Notes: generated from the letters alone by a model not told the origin. A stretch of DNA of 64,000 bases from Akkermansia muciniphila (GCF_018709685.1 NZ_JABDHQ010000002.1:230976-294975); one strand, 5' to 3'. Shown: positions 36,270 to 45,623, numbered from the stretch's first letter. Program-made: numbers and translations.

Positions 36270-38567
36270 TTAATTCTCCACGCGCACCTGGTCTGCCGGA
36301 GTATTTTCCAGCTTGCAGTCCGCGATGGTCCACGTGCGGGGAGGCTCTACCTTGTTATTCTTTATCAGGATGTTGGCGCACCTCCTGAACTGGAAGGGCT
36401 TCTGTCCCCAGCCCTTGAAATCATCATTGTAAATGACTTTGTTATTAATGAATTTCAGATTATCCGTGGAAATGGCGAACAGCAGCGGCACATCGAACGT
36501 CTTGAACACGTTGTTTTCTATCAGCACATTACGGTGATAATAATCTTTCTGCCTGTTCAATTGCTTGACTTCCGGGTAAATGGAAATGATGGCGTTCGTG
36601 AACTGGTAGCGGGAGGTCAGGTTATTGATGAACGTATTCTTGCGGATCACCACTTCATGGCAGGCACCGCTCTCATACCACCCCTGGGCGTCCCCGGCCA
36701 GCAGAATGGCGGCGCCGGAGGAATGGTCAAACAGATTGCCTTCCACCAGCACTCTTTCGGGCGTGGTGAAGAGCGTCCCGCGGGCGCGGTTGTTGCGGAC
36801 GATGTTGTTGCGGAACACCACGGAGGGATAAAAATCCGCATTCTCAATGGCATCTCCGGCCTTCACGGAATCGGGCAGCGGTTCTTCCAGCGTGATTACC
36901 AGTTCCGTCGTGCTCTTTTTCACGGCGTTTTTCACCTTGCCTGTGCTCCCCGGCTCCAGCGTAGGCCCGTTGATGAAGCGCACCGTCTCTCCGGGAAGGA
37001 ACACTTCAAATCCCACAGCCTGGGGATGCATGTACCTGCATTTGATCGTATGGCTGTCCACCACTTCCGTGATGCCCAGGCAGGTGGAATGCACGTTGAT
37101 GGCGTCATCCATCATCCCTTCAAACAGGGCCTTTTCCACGATGATTTCACCCCGTGTATTGGAAAAATGGGTGGCATCCGCCCCGGCGGTATGCACCCTC
37201 CCCGTGCCTTTCCTGATGAACACGCCGCCGCCCTTCATGAGAAAATCCTCAGACCGCTGAACCAACAGGGCCATGCCGCTGCTCTGGTGCACGGCCACGT
37301 CTTCCAGGCGCGTTTTCTGCGCCCGGTACACCACGCACCCCGGATGGGGACGGTGGTAGTTCCGGAGCACCAGCGTATCCCCCGGCTTGATTCCCTTGTT
37401 TTTGAGCGCCCATTCCAGGCGCAGTTTATTGCCGCCCATAGGCTGCACGCGGCCGTTCCAGCCTATGTCCGCCGTATTGGCAATGATACGTCCGGTACCC
37501 TTTTCAAAAGCCATGCAGCAGGCCATGCCTTCCTCCCAGCCTTCACCCAGGAAAACGAACTTGCCATTCCTGAGTTCATAGGGATAGGATTTCTTGTCGA
37601 TCTCCACGTCCGTGAACTTGTCGTCCACGCCTGTCACGCGGGCTTCCGTACAGATGGACCGCTCGTAGTCAACCGCCAGCCGGTTGATGGAAACATTCTC
37701 GCTGTCCATAATCAGCAGGGGAATCGTCCTTCCGTGGAACAGGAACAGGGAACCGTTCCCTTCAAGGCGGACATTCCGCAAATCGGTCAAGGGCACGCAC
37801 ACCGGATGAATCAGGGGCTGGTCATGGTTGGAAATATTGAAGCTCATGTTCAGGGCGCCCTCCGCATAAAAATGGTATACCCCCCTGGGGATGTTCAAAA
37901 CGCCCCCTCCCTGCTTCCGCAGCGCGGAGATAGCGGACCGCAGCGCCGGGCCCTGATCTTTCCTGACGCCGGGAACCATGCCGAATTTGGCTGCATTCAC
38001 CACGGCGCCCTTCGTGCCCGGCTGCTCCGCGCCCGTCTTCCAGGCCAGGTCCACCCAGTCCGCGTGGTCATAGGAATTGTTTTCCACCCGGTCAGCCATC
38101 AGGTAAAGATGCCGTATGCCGTTTTCCGCCACCGGAACGGAAAACTTCTTCGCCGGCATGCCCCGCTTCATCACGCCGGAGCTCCACAGGACTCCGGAGC
38201 CGCTCATGACGCGGAACTCCACGCTTCCGTCCCCGTCCGTACCGTCGTCAATGCCGCACGCCCCCTCCAGGCTCACCACTCTTGCGCCCTTCCGCTCCGG
38301 CACGGGGAGGGGAATCATGGAGGTGGCGTGGGTGCCGATGCCCGTGGCGTATTTTTTACCGCCCACACTCAAATCCTTATTCTTGAAAGACCGGTTCAGC
38401 CGGGTTTCACCCGTCTCCTGGCGGGCCATCAGCAGACTGGAGGCAGACACCTCCACGGGCACGGCTCCGGGCTTTCCCGCGCTTTCCTGCCCCCGGGATT
38501 GCGCCGGGAATGACCCCGCAACGCATGCTGCGGCCACAAAACTCCATGAAAACATCCGGTTGAACAT
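36270..38567 (-). CDS. Secreted GH110-like alpha-1,3-galactosidase with NPCBM module
   Basis: 765 residues with a signal peptide to about 26. Residues about 35-175 are an NPCBM-type carbohydrate-binding module (GIGTHATSMIPLPV, GDGSVEFRVMSGSG, ADWVDLAWKTG). The rest is a right-handed parallel beta-helix: GGGVLNIPRGVYHFY, FNISNHDQPL and SLFLFHGRTIPLLIMDSENV are the order I recognise from GH110 enzymes, which remove terminal alpha-1,3-galactose of blood-group-B type glycans. Host mucin is a fitting substrate. GH110 assignment is by motif recall; other beta-helix families are a lesser possibility. Confidence 0.78.
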   Translation of the reverse strand: MFNRMFSWSFVAAACVAGSFPAQSRGQESAGKPGAVPVEVSASSLLMARQETGETRLNRSFKNKDLSVGGKKYATGIGTHATSMIPLPVPERKGARVVSLEGACGIDDGTDGDGSVEFRVMSGSGVLWSSGVMKRGMPAKKFSVPVAENGIRHLYLMADRVENNSYDHADWVDLAWKTGAEQPGTKGAVVNAAKFGMVPGVRKDQGPALRSAISALRKQGGGVLNIPRGVYHFYAEGALNMSFNISNHDQPLIHPVCVPLTDLRNVRLEGNGSLFLFHGRTIPLLIMDSENVSINRLAVDYERSICTEARVTGVDDKFTDVEIDKKSYPYELRNGKFVFLGEGWEEGMACCMAFEKGTGRIIANTADIGWNGRVQPMGGNKLRLEWALKNKGIKPGDTLVLRNYHRPHPGCVVYRAQKTRLEDVAVHQSSGMALLVQRSEDFLMKGGGVFIRKGTGRVHTAGADATHFSNTRGEIIVEKALFEGMMDDAINVHSTCLGITEVVDSHTIKCRYMHPQAVGFEVFLPGETVRFINGPTLEPGSTGKVKNAVKKSTTELVITLEEPLPDSVKAGDAIENADFYPSVVFRNNIVRNNRARGTLFTTPERVLVEGNLFDHSSGAAILLAGDAQGWYESGACHEVVIRKNTFINNLTSRYQFTNAIISIYPEVKQLNRQKDYYHRNVLIENNVFKTFDVPLLFAISTDNLKFINNKVIYNDDFKGWGQKPFQFRRCANILIKNNKVEPPRTWTIADCKLENTPADQVRVEN

Positions 38568-38574
38568 ATCCTCT

Positions 38575-38580
38575 ATTATA
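38575..38580 (-). promoter_or_regulatory. -10 box of the GH110-like gene, leaderless spacing
   Basis: A perfect TATAAT on the minus strand, with 7 bases between it and the ATG at 38567. I see no good -35 box at the right distance. The spacing matches coaB and bioB. Confidence 0.45.
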
Positions 38581-38687
38581 CCTTTTCTACGTTTTTCTTC
38601 TATCAGAAAATTACCAACGCTCCCGAAAGCCTCACGCCAGGGAAAAGAGAGATTGCCTTCTTCCCCGAATTCAGGGAAACTGTTTTC

Positions 38688-39155
38688 ATGCGACCAGCTT
38701 TCCTCCTCCTGCCCGGCATCCTGCTGACGCTTTCCGCCTGCGGGCGCGGGGGCGCTACGCTTGAAACGGATAACGTCCAGGCGGAATGGTTCCCCAACGG
38801 CAGCCGCACCTCCATCGTCCTGGAGGGCGAAACGGAACCTGCCCCCGCACGGGAAATCCAGCGCGGGGCTTCCGGCATGGCTCTCTTATACCATTCCCTG
38901 GGGGACGGCAGGGGAACCCTGTCAGTCAACGGAGCGTTCCCTGAAACGGCAGCCGTGACCAGCCAAAAGGGAAGCTCCGCCGCCGCGCTGCATTTTAAAA
39001 CTTCCACGCGTGAAATCATCCTCAACGGCGTGCGCCATCTGGACACGGAGGGCAAAACAGCCTCCCTGGACAGCTGGCGCTGCCAGGAACGGAAAACGCC
39101 CGTGCCCCGCACCGGGACAGCCGGAACCATGACCACGGAAACTCCCGACCAATGA
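38688..39155 (+). CDS. Small lipoprotein of unknown function
   Basis: 155 residues. A signal peptide ends in a lipobox LTLSACGRG. The mature part is beta-rich with no motif I recognise (NVQAEWFPNGSRTSIVLEGE, REIILNGVRHLDTEG). Its stop overlaps the ATG of the following alpha/beta hydrolase (ATGA at 39152-39155), so the two are translationally coupled and perhaps work together at the envelope. Confidence 0.68.
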   Translation: MRPAFLLLPGILLTLSACGRGGATLETDNVQAEWFPNGSRTSIVLEGETEPAPAREIQRGASGMALLYHSLGDGRGTLSVNGAFPETAAVTSQKGSSAAALHFKTSTREIILNGVRHLDTEGKTASLDSWRCQERKTPVPRTGTAGTMTTETPDQ

Positions 39156-39970
39156 ACTTCATGCAGATGCTGAAACCGGGAAAATGGAAAATAAGGGCAG
39201 CCCTCCTGCTGGCCGGAGCGCTGGCCCTGGCATGTGCCCAATGTTCCGTCCGTTCCCTGGTTTACCTGCCTCCGCAGCCCAAGGACAAAACCGCCTATCT
39301 GGAAAAACGCGCCGCCTGGGAACCGCACCGGCGCACCTTCCACCATAACGGAGCCAAACTCAGCGGCTGGCTCATTGAAAAGAAGGGGCAGCCCCTGCTG
39401 GTATACTACGGGGGGAACGCCATGGACATCTCCATGATGCTGCCGTATCTGGACCGCTTCCCCCACGCCAAGCTCCTGGTCAACTACCGCGGCTACGGGC
39501 TCAGCACAGGCTCCCCCACGGAACAGGACATCATGGGGGACTCCCTGGCGATTCTGGATTCCGTGCTGAAGGAAACCGGAAGAACGCCGGATGACGTCAT
39601 CCTGGTGGGGCAAAGCCTCGGCTCCGGCGTGGCCACCCAGATCGCTTCCGTCCGGAACGTAAAAAAACTGGTCCTGCTGGTTCCCTTTGACAGCCTGCTG
39701 GAAGCCGCCCGCGGGCTCTTCCCCTACCTTCCCGTGAAACTTCTTCTGCCGGACCACTTCCGGTCTGACCTGGCGGCGCCCAAGGTCTCCTGTCCCGTGA
39801 GCATCCTGGCGGCGGGAGCGGACGAAGTCATTCCCCCGGACCACGCCAAACGGCTCCGGGACTGCTTCTCCACGCCGGTCAACTACCGGGAATTCCCCGG
39901 CGCCATGCATAATACCATCTGGCTCAGCCCGGGCTTTGACCAGGCGTTTTCCAAAAGCATCAGCTACTGA
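39152..39970 (+). CDS. Alpha/beta hydrolase, membrane-anchored
   Basis: 272 residues with an N-terminal hydrophobic segment (16-32). Catalytic triad candidates: nucleophile Ser in GQSLGSG (about 154), Asp in GADEVIPP (about 230), and His in AMHNTIW (about 258). The oxyanion-type YYGGNAMD follows the first strand. It is related to the BEM46/YfhR-like hydrolases of the inner membrane, whose substrates are unknown. It is coupled to the upstream lipoprotein by ATGA and convergent with tsaE, overlapping its end by 7 bases. Confidence 0.82.
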   Translation: MNFMQMLKPGKWKIRAALLLAGALALACAQCSVRSLVYLPPQPKDKTAYLEKRAAWEPHRRTFHHNGAKLSGWLIEKKGQPLLVYYGGNAMDISMMLPYLDRFPHAKLLVNYRGYGLSTGSPTEQDIMGDSLAILDSVLKETGRTPDDVILVGQSLGSGVATQIASVRNVKKLVLLVPFDSLLEAARGLFPYLPVKLLLPDHFRSDLAAPKVSCPVSILAAGADEVIPPDHAKRLRDCFSTPVNYREFPGAMHNTIWLSPGFDQAFSKSISY

Positions 39971-40425
39971 TCCATTCCATGCGCGGGAGCCAGGGACACC
40001 CGGCGCAGGCATTCCCCCTCATGCTCCAGCAGCAGCCAGGAGGTTTCCTCCGGCAGGGCGTCCGGAAACAGGTTGGCCCATTCCACAATGAGCACCGCAT
40101 CACCGTCCAGGTACTCGTCCCAGCCGATGCCGAGGAGCTCGGACTCATCCCTCAGCCGGTAGAAATCAAAATGGCACGCCCTCAGGCGCCCGTCCGCATG
40201 CTCGTGCACCAGGGAAAACGTCGGGCTGGCCGCCGCATCGGAACTTCCCAGCCCCTCCATGACGCCCTGGGTCAGGTGCGTCTTTCCTGCGCCCAGCTCT
40301 CCCACCACGCCCAGCACTTCCCCCGGAATTAAAATTTTACCTATCCGGCGCCCCAGTTCCCGCATTTCCTCCGGAGAATGAGTTAAAACGGGGCCATTTT
40401 TAAAAATTTTATGCCATTCGCTCAT
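39964..40425 (-). CDS. tsaE: tRNA threonylcarbamoyladenosine biosynthesis ATPase
   Basis: 153 residues, standard length. ATPase of the TsaBDE complex that makes t6A37 in ANN-decoding tRNAs. Walker A is GELGAGKT at 42-49, followed by LTQGVMEGL; SPTFSLVHEH is the second family signature and IVEWANLFPD the Walker-B-like region. It reads away from rplU; the two genes are divergent with 37 bases between tsaE and the rplU leader. Confidence 0.92.
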   Translation of the reverse strand: MSEWHKIFKNGPVLTHSPEEMRELGRRIGKILIPGEVLGVVGELGAGKTHLTQGVMEGLGSSDAAASPTFSLVHEHADGRLRACHFDFYRLRDESELLGIGWDEYLDGDAVLIVEWANLFPDALPEETSWLLLEHEGECLRRVSLAPAHGMDQ

Positions 40426-40462
40426 TTTTTCATGAAATTTTGCTTGTCTAAAAGGAGGTGAT

Positions 40463-40495
40463 ATGGTTTATTGCGGCTCCCGCATCCGCGGGTGA
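40463..40495 (+). CDS. Putative leader peptide of rplU, with extended Shine-Dalgarno
   Basis: A ten-codon frame (MVYCGSRIRG) begins at ATG 40463 and stops 18 bases before the rplU ATG. It is preceded at 40452-40462 by AAGGAGGTGAT, an 11-base match to the complement of the universal 16S rRNA 3' end, far stronger than anything else noted in this window. A hairpin (CCCGC at 40479-40483, GCGGG at 40488-40492) covers its second half. It could set up translational coupling, attenuation or autogenous control of L21. Whether the peptide is made is not known. Confidence 0.55.
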   Translation: MVYCGSRIRG

Positions 40496-40513
40496 ACCTT
40501 AACAGTGATAGCA

Positions 40514-40831
40514 ATGGCATACGCAATTTTCAAAACAGGTGGCAAGCAGTACCGCGTTCAGGCGGGCGACGTGATCGACGTTGAATGCATCAATACCCTC
40601 GAAGAGGGTGCTGAAGCAAGCTTTGATCAGGTGCTTATGGTGGAAAATGACGGAAACGTGACCCTCGGCACCCCCACGGTGGCAGGCGCTACGGTTTCCG
40701 CCAAGGTCGTCAGCCAATTCCGCGACAAGAAGATCATCGCTTTCAAATTCAAGCGCCGCAAGGGCTTCCACAAGAAGAAAGGTTCCCGCCGCTCCCTGAC
40801 GAAGCTGGAAATCACCGCTATCAACGCCTAA
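40514..40831 (+). CDS. rplU: 50S ribosomal protein L21
   Basis: 105 residues from ATG 40514 (MAYAIFKTGGKQYRVQAGD). The family core is clear: INTLEEGAE, DQVLMVENDG and the basic KFKRRKGFHKKKGSRRSLTK ending. L21 binds 23S rRNA domain VI and L20. It is followed after 28 bases by rpmA, the usual pair. The unusual leader upstream (40452-40495) may control it. Confidence 0.97.
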   Translation: MAYAIFKTGGKQYRVQAGDVIDVECINTLEEGAEASFDQVLMVENDGNVTLGTPTVAGATVSAKVVSQFRDKKIIAFKFKRRKGFHKKKGSRRSLTKLEITAINA

Positions 40832-40859
40832 TTTCAACCCTTAATTTTATCTCCATCTT

Positions 40860-41123
40860 ATGGCTCACAAGAAAGGTCAAGGTTCTGTCAAGAACGGTCG
40901 CGACTCCCGCAGCAAGCGCCTCGGCGTTAAAAAATTCGGCGGGCAGGAAGTGATCGCGGGCAACATCATCATCCGCCAGCGCGGCACCAAGTGGCACCCC
41001 GGCAAGGGCGTGGGCATGGGCCGTGACTACACCATCTTCTCCCTCGTGGACGGCCGCGTATTCTTTGACCGCGAAGGCCGCCGCGTTAACGTGGCTCCGG
41101 AAGCTTCCGACGCCGCCAACTAA
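40860..41123 (+). CDS. rpmA: 50S ribosomal protein L27
   Basis: 87 residues, beginning [16 protein letters not shown] with no N-terminal extension, so it needs no Prp-type cleavage of the kind found in Firmicutes. The conserved [21 protein letters not shown] and the GMGRDYTIF segment identify it. Its N-terminal tail reaches the peptidyl-transferase centre. It ends the rplU operon, followed by a terminator. Confidence 0.98.
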   Translation: MAHKKGQGSVKNGRDSRSKRLGVKKFGGQEVIAGNIIIRQRGTKWHPGKGVGMGRDYTIFSLVDGRVFFDREGRRVNVAPEASDAAN

Positions 41124-41152
41124 ATTACGGATAAACTCCATCTCCCTGCAGG

Positions 41153-41187
41153 GGCGGCCATCCACAGGGATGACCGCCCTTCTTTTA
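41153..41187 (+). terminator. Terminator after rpmA
   Basis: A 12-bp stem with one mismatch (41153-41164 with 41169-41180), loop ACAG, followed by TTCTTTT. Confidence 0.88.
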
Positions 41188-41218
41188 CCCCTCCCCAGCT
41201 ACCCAAATAAATAACCGG

Positions 41219-41239
41219 AATTGTTCTTGCAAAACAATT
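41219..41239 (+). promoter_or_regulatory. Palindrome upstream of the Fur-family gene, candidate operator
   Basis: AATTGTT (41219-41225) and AACAATT (41233-41239), perfect 7-bp arms spaced by 7 bases. It resembles AT-rich Fur/PerR-type boxes in symmetry and size, and lies 41 bases before ATG 41281 of the regulator that leads the suf operon. Confidence 0.5.
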
Positions 41240-41280
41240 ACCCCTCCCCCACTATCCACGCAGAGCATGAAAAATAAGAT

Positions 41281-41721
41281 ATGAATCCCAAAACAGATTC
41301 CAAGCAAGCCGTTAGAAGCACCTCCACCCTCCCGGTGATTTCCGGCCTGAGGCTCACCAAGCAAAGGCAGGAAGTATACCAGGTGCTTCTGGAACAGAGG
41401 GATCACCCCACGGCAAATGAAGTGTACCACCGGGTGCGCAAAAAGCTGCCCAGCATCTCTCTGGCCACCGTTTACAACTGCCTGGAGGCACTGGTGGAAC
41501 ACGGCCTGGTCAATCAGGTCAACTTTGAACGCAGTTCTTCCCGCTTCTGTCCCAACCTCGTTGATCACGGACACTTTCAGGATACCCGGACCGGCCGCAT
41601 TTATGACATCACCATCAAGGAGGGCGTGGATCTGAAGGAATTCATCAACCTGCCTGACGACGTATGCGTGGAGGAAGCCCAAATCACCCTGAGAGGCTCC
41701 ATCATCACGCCGCAGGGCTAA
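41281..41721 (+). CDS. Fur-family transcriptional regulator
   Basis: 146 residues. The N-terminal winged helix shows the Fur signature [24 protein letters not shown] (in parts) and [17 protein letters not shown]. The C-terminal half has HGHF, a metal-ligand-type motif, but lacks the CxxC pairs that hold structural zinc in typical Fur/PerR. It is 16 bases before sufC, so it probably regulates iron-sulfur assembly, perhaps sensing iron, peroxide or cluster status. The sensor chemistry is unclear given the missing cysteines; the sole Cys residues are at RFCPN and DVCVE. Confidence 0.88.
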   Translation: MNPKTDSKQAVRSTSTLPVISGLRLTKQRQEVYQVLLEQRDHPTANEVYHRVRKKLPSISLATVYNCLEALVEHGLVNQVNFERSSSRFCPNLVDHGHFQDTRTGRIYDITIKEGVDLKEFINLPDDVCVEEAQITLRGSIITPQG

Positions 41722-41737
41722 TCCCCTTTTTATCATC

Positions 41738-42496
41738 ATGAGCCTGGTCATTAAAAATTTGCACGCCAAGGTGCAAGGCACGGAAATACTTAAAGGCATC
41801 AACCTTGAAATCCCCAAGGGGGAGGTGCATGCGATCATGGGGCCCAACGGCTCCGGAAAAAGTACCCTCTCCAAAGTCCTCTGCGGCCATCCGGACTATG
41901 AGGTGACGGAAGGGGAAGTCTGGCTGGACGGACAGAACCTGCTGGACATGAGCATTGACGAGCGCAGCCGCGCAGGCCTGTTCCTGGCGTTCCAGTACCC
42001 CATGGAGGTTCCCGGCGTGTCCAACGCCAACTTCCTGCGCGCGGCCATGCAGGCCCGCATGCCCCAGGGGGAGGAACTGGATGCGGTCACGTTCTACAAG
42101 ATGCTGTATGCAAAAATGGACCAGCTCGGCATGTCCCGCAAATTCACCTCCCGCGCGGTGAACGAGGGCTTTTCCGGCGGCGAGAAAAAGCGTAATGAAG
42201 TATTGCAAATGCTTCTTTTGGACCCGCTTTACGCCATTCTGGATGAAACGGACTCCGGCCTGGACATAGACGCCCTCCGCATCGTCTCGGAAGGGGTCAA
42301 CTCCATGCGTTCCCCATTCCGCAGCTTCCTGGTCATCACCCACTACAAGCGCCTGCTGGACTACATCAAGCCGGACGTGGTCCACGTGCTGGCGGACGGC
42401 AAAATCGTCCGTACCGGCGGAGGGGAGCTGGTGGATGAACTGGAAAGCAGGGGATACGAATTCCTGAAGGAGACGGAAGAAAAGCAAGAGGCCTAA
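41738..42496 (+). CDS. sufC: Fe-S cluster assembly ATPase
   Basis: 252 residues. ABC-type soluble ATPase that drives the SufBCD scaffold. Walker [10 protein letters not shown] at 35-43, Q-loop [12 protein letters not shown], the SufC-type signature [10 protein letters not shown], Walker [15 protein letters not shown], and the H-switch VITHYKRLL are all present. It is the first of sufC-sufB-sufD, after the Fur-type regulator, 24 bases before sufB. Confidence 0.97.
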   Translation: MSLVIKNLHAKVQGTEILKGINLEIPKGEVHAIMGPNGSGKSTLSKVLCGHPDYEVTEGEVWLDGQNLLDMSIDERSRAGLFLAFQYPMEVPGVSNANFLRAAMQARMPQGEELDAVTFYKMLYAKMDQLGMSRKFTSRAVNEGFSGGEKKRNEVLQMLLLDPLYAILDETDSGLDIDALRIVSEGVNSMRSPFRSFLVITHYKRLLDYIKPDVVHVLADGKIVRTGGGELVDELESRGYEFLKETEEKQEA

Positions 42497-42520
42497 CGCC
42501 GCCAGTCCGGCAGTCATCTC

Positions 42521-43957
42521 ATGAGCGATAAACCTGACACGTCAGAAGACGGGAACACACAGAACCTGTTTGACTTTGACCGGAGCAAGGGGGACTTCTC
42601 CTTCCCGGAACGCCATAAATTCGACGCCGGCTACGGCCTGACGGAGGCCACCATTGACTATATTTGCGACGTCAAGGACGATCCGGAATGGGTGCGCCGG
42701 TTCCGCAAGAACGCCCTTGCCGTTTTTGAAAGCAAGCCCATGCCTACGCACTGGGCTTCTCCGGAAATTGAAAAAATAGACTTTTCCAAGATACGCTACT
42801 ACCTTTCCGACGGGGAACGGCCCAAGAGAAGCTGGGATGACGTGCCGGAAGACGTAAAGCGCACCTTTGAACGCCTGGGCGTTCCGGAACAGGAACGCCA
42901 GTTCCTGGCAGGCGTGGAAGCCCAGTATGATTCCGAGTCCGCCTACTCCAACATGAAGGAGGAACTCCGCAGCCAGGGCGTCATCTTCGTGAACTCCGCG
43001 GAAGGCCTGAAGTACCATGAAGACGTCTTCCGCCCGTGGTTCGGAAAGGTCATCCCCACGGGAGACAACAAATTCTCCGCCCTGAACAGCGCCGTGTTTT
43101 CCGGCGGTTCCTTTATTTACGTGCCCAAGGGCGTGAAGCTCAAGCACCCGCTCCAGGCGTACTTCCGCATCAACTCGGAAAACTTCGGCCAGTTTGAACG
43201 CACCCTCATCATTGCGGATGAAGGGGCTGAACTCATGTACATGGAAGGGTGCACCGCGCCCCAGTTTGAAACGTCCACCCTCCACTCCGCCGTGGTGGAG
43301 CTCGTAGCCCTGAAAGGCGCCAAAATCCAGTACGTCACCGTTCAGAACTGGTCCTCCAACGTCTTCAACATGGTCACCAAGCGCGGCCTTGCCATGGAAG
43401 ATGCGGAAATCCGCTGGATAGACTGCAACATCGGCTCCGGCCTCACCATGAAATACCCGGCGGTGGTGCTCAAGGGCAGGCGCGCCAGGGGAGAGGTCAT
43501 CTCCATCGCCCTGGCGAACACGGGCCAGCACCAGGATACCGGGGCCAAAATGATTCACGCGGCGGACGACACCACGTCCAACATCGTCTCCAAATCCATC
43601 AGCATCGGAGAAGGGCGCGCCAGCTACCGGGGCCAGGTGGTCATGGGGAAAGGCCTCAAGGGCTGCAAGAACAATACGGAATGCGACGCCCTCCTGCTGG
43701 CGGCCAACAGCCGCACGGACACCTACCCCGCCATCACGGTAAAGGGGGACAAAAACACGGTGCAGCATGAAGCGTCCGTCTCCCAGGTCTCTGAAGAAAT
43801 GCTCTTTTACATGCAGCAGCGCGGCATCCCGAAGGCGGCCGCCATGTCCCTGGCCGTCAATGGATTCATTAATGATCTCGTCCAGGAATTCCCCATGGAA
43901 TATTCCGTGGAGCTGCGCAGGCTCATTGACCTGGAAATGGAAGATAGCATCGGATAA
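42521..43957 (+). CDS. sufB: Fe-S cluster assembly scaffold SufB
   Basis: 478 residues, normal length. The beta-helical scaffold on which clusters are assembled, in complex with SufC and SufD. The family's [43 protein letters not shown] (in parts) and the FYMQQRGI ending are seen. A conserved Cys occurs in the [10 protein letters not shown] stretch, as in SufB of E. coli, where such a Cys takes the sulfur. It ends 8 bases before sufD. Confidence 0.97.
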   Translation: MSDKPDTSEDGNTQNLFDFDRSKGDFSFPERHKFDAGYGLTEATIDYICDVKDDPEWVRRFRKNALAVFESKPMPTHWASPEIEKIDFSKIRYYLSDGERPKRSWDDVPEDVKRTFERLGVPEQERQFLAGVEAQYDSESAYSNMKEELRSQGVIFVNSAEGLKYHEDVFRPWFGKVIPTGDNKFSALNSAVFSGGSFIYVPKGVKLKHPLQAYFRINSENFGQFERTLIIADEGAELMYMEGCTAPQFETSTLHSAVVELVALKGAKIQYVTVQNWSSNVFNMVTKRGLAMEDAEIRWIDCNIGSGLTMKYPAVVLKGRRARGEVISIALANTGQHQDTGAKMIHAADDTTSNIVSKSISIGEGRASYRGQVVMGKGLKGCKNNTECDALLLAANSRTDTYPAITVKGDKNTVQHEASVSQVSEEMLFYMQQRGIPKAAAMSLAVNGFINDLVQEFPMEYSVELRRLIDLEMEDSIG

Positions 43958-43965
43958 GGAAGGAA

Positions 43966-45222
43966 ATGATGAACCACTTGCTCAACGAAGAACAATTCCC
44001 CGCAGGCTTCCTTCCCGCATGGTTTGAAGCCAGGCACCGCCGCGCCCTGGAACAGGCGGACCAGCTCCCGGAACCCTCCCGCCGCATGGAAGCCTGGCGT
44101 TTCGGCGCCCCCGGCAACGAATCCCTGGAAGATTTTGAAGCGGCACACCCCGTCGCCCCGGAGGCCCTGGCCTCCATCATCACGGAGCACGCCTCCATGC
44201 CGGACGCCATCCGCATCATTTACGCCAACGGACTTCCCGTCTCCATTCCGGAGGAACTGCCGGAAGGGCTCTCCGTGATGGACCTGGAAGACTTCGTGCT
44301 GCAATACCCGGACGCCGCCCGCAAACATCTGGAAACAACGCCGGAAACGCTTGGGTCTGAAAAGCTGGCCGCGCTGAATACCGCCCTCCAGCACAACGGG
44401 CTGGTCATTATGGCGGAAAAGGAAATCTCCCGGCCGCTGGAAATTTTCCACTTCATCTCCGGGGACAAGGTGGCCGTCTTCCCCGCCACGCTGGTCATTG
44501 CGGAAACCGGAAGCCGCCTGCATATTCTGGAACGCCACATCAGCGCGGACCACGGCAGCCAATTCTGCGGGGCGCTGCAACAGCACCATCTTTCCTCCTC
44601 TTCCTCCGTCAAATACGCCCTGGTCCAGGAGCTCAACAGCCGTTCCCGCGCGGTGGAACTCTGCCACATCATGGCGGACGATTCCGCGGAAATGGAACAC
44701 CTGGCCAGCCACCCCGGCGCGGCGTGGGCCAGACAGGAAACGGTCTGCCTCCTGAACGGGGACGGCGCGAACGTACGCCTGCTTTCCGCCAACCACCTGA
44801 AAGAAAACAAGGAACTGGACCAGAGAACCTACCAGAAGCACCTCTACCGCGGAGCCTCCAGCAACCTGCTTTACGCCAATGTGCTGGATGACGAATCCAC
44901 CAGCATTTTCAGCGGCATGATCCTGGTGGCGGAAGGAGCGCACGATACCAGCGCCTACCAGAGCAACCGCAATCTGATCCTCAGTCCCCGCGCGGAAGCC
45001 AACTCCATTCCCGGCCTGGAAATCCTGGCGGACAGGGTGCAGTGCTCCCACGGGTCCGCCACCTCCTCCATCTCTCCGGAAGAAATCTTCTACCTGCTTT
45101 CACGCGGCATTCCGGAACAGACGGCGCGCAGAATGATTGCGCAGGGCTTCCTGAAGCATGCCCTGGAGCAATTCAGCGACGAGCCCCTCCGCAACGCCGT
45201 GGAAGGAATCATCCTGTCCTGA
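43966..45222 (+). CDS. sufD: Fe-S cluster assembly protein SufD
   Basis: 418 residues. It partners SufB in the scaffold, with a similar beta-helix but fewer ligands. An N-terminal helical region (residues 1-90) precedes the helix repeats; YRGASSNLLYANVLDDESTS (in parts), SNRNLILSPRAEANSIPGLEI, HGSATSSISPEEIFYLLSRGI and FSDEPLRN are the SufD C-terminal features. A run AGGAAGGAA just upstream may serve as ribosome site. No sufS or sufU follows it. Confidence 0.95.
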   Translation: MMNHLLNEEQFPAGFLPAWFEARHRRALEQADQLPEPSRRMEAWRFGAPGNESLEDFEAAHPVAPEALASIITEHASMPDAIRIIYANGLPVSIPEELPEGLSVMDLEDFVLQYPDAARKHLETTPETLGSEKLAALNTALQHNGLVIMAEKEISRPLEIFHFISGDKVAVFPATLVIAETGSRLHILERHISADHGSQFCGALQQHHLSSSSSVKYALVQELNSRSRAVELCHIMADDSAEMEHLASHPGAAWARQETVCLLNGDGANVRLLSANHLKENKELDQRTYQKHLYRGASSNLLYANVLDDESTSIFSGMILVAEGAHDTSAYQSNRNLILSPRAEANSIPGLEILADRVQCSHGSATSSISPEEIFYLLSRGIPEQTARRMIAQGFLKHALEQFSDEPLRNAVEGIILS

Positions 45223-45250
45223 CCGGCACCCCATCCGAAAGGTAACGCAG

Positions 45251-45306
45251 TTTCCCCCCGTTCCATCCGGTTATGAATGGAAAAACGAGGGGAAAACAGG
45301 CTTTTT
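45251..45306 (+). terminator. Imperfect hairpin after sufD
   Basis: Arms TTTCCCC/GGGGAAA, CGTT/AACG and CCAT/ATGG pair in register (45251-45295). A run of five T follows 6 bases later. It is consistent with the end of the suf operon. Confidence 0.45.
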
Positions 45307-45562
45307 CCACCACCTGTAAAAAAGAATCCTCCCTGCATTTTCCAGCCCGGCGGAAGGTACGGTTCCGGTTGATGAACGGCCTCCGTTCATGATAAAAAAC
45401 AGCGGATTGCGAATCCGGACGAACGGGTAACGCTTCATGCAGGTCTTGAATCTTGTGTGGAACAGTAATTTACCGGAAAACCTCACTTCCGGATTAAAGA
45501 TAGCCTCCCTTCCGGGGATAAGTGCGCTTTTCTGCTAACCCATTTGGTTTCAGAAAAACATG

Positions 45563-45590
45563 TTGACTTCGAATTCGCAATCCGTAATCT
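45563..45590 (+). promoter_or_regulatory. Promoter of the GT2/YfhO pair
   Basis: TTGACT and TAATCT are 16 bases apart. The leader to ATG 45624 would be about 27 bases. Confidence 0.45.
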
Positions 45591-45623
45591 TTGGTAAGGT
45601 ATTCATTTTCCAAAAGGTCTTTC

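Larger units (their letters stand above)
45223..45623. other. Intergenic region between sufD and the GT2 gene
   Basis: About 400 bases without a convincing gene. It holds a terminator-like hairpin (45251-45306), a short perfect hairpin (ATGAACGG at 45372-45379 with CCGTTCAT at 45383-45390) and a promoter for the next gene (45563-45590). A short minus-strand frame of 71 codons exists here but shows no motif. Confidence 0.6.

Noticed and set aside
35934..38513. An 859-codon plus-strand frame
   Set aside because: It lies opposite the second PPK2 and the GH110-like gene, whose motifs are clear. His/Arg/Gly-rich text indicates an antisense shadow.
45372..45390. Perfect short hairpin as a terminator
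   Set aside because: It is followed by an A-run on the plus strand and lacks a T-run in either direction, so it was not called as a terminator.
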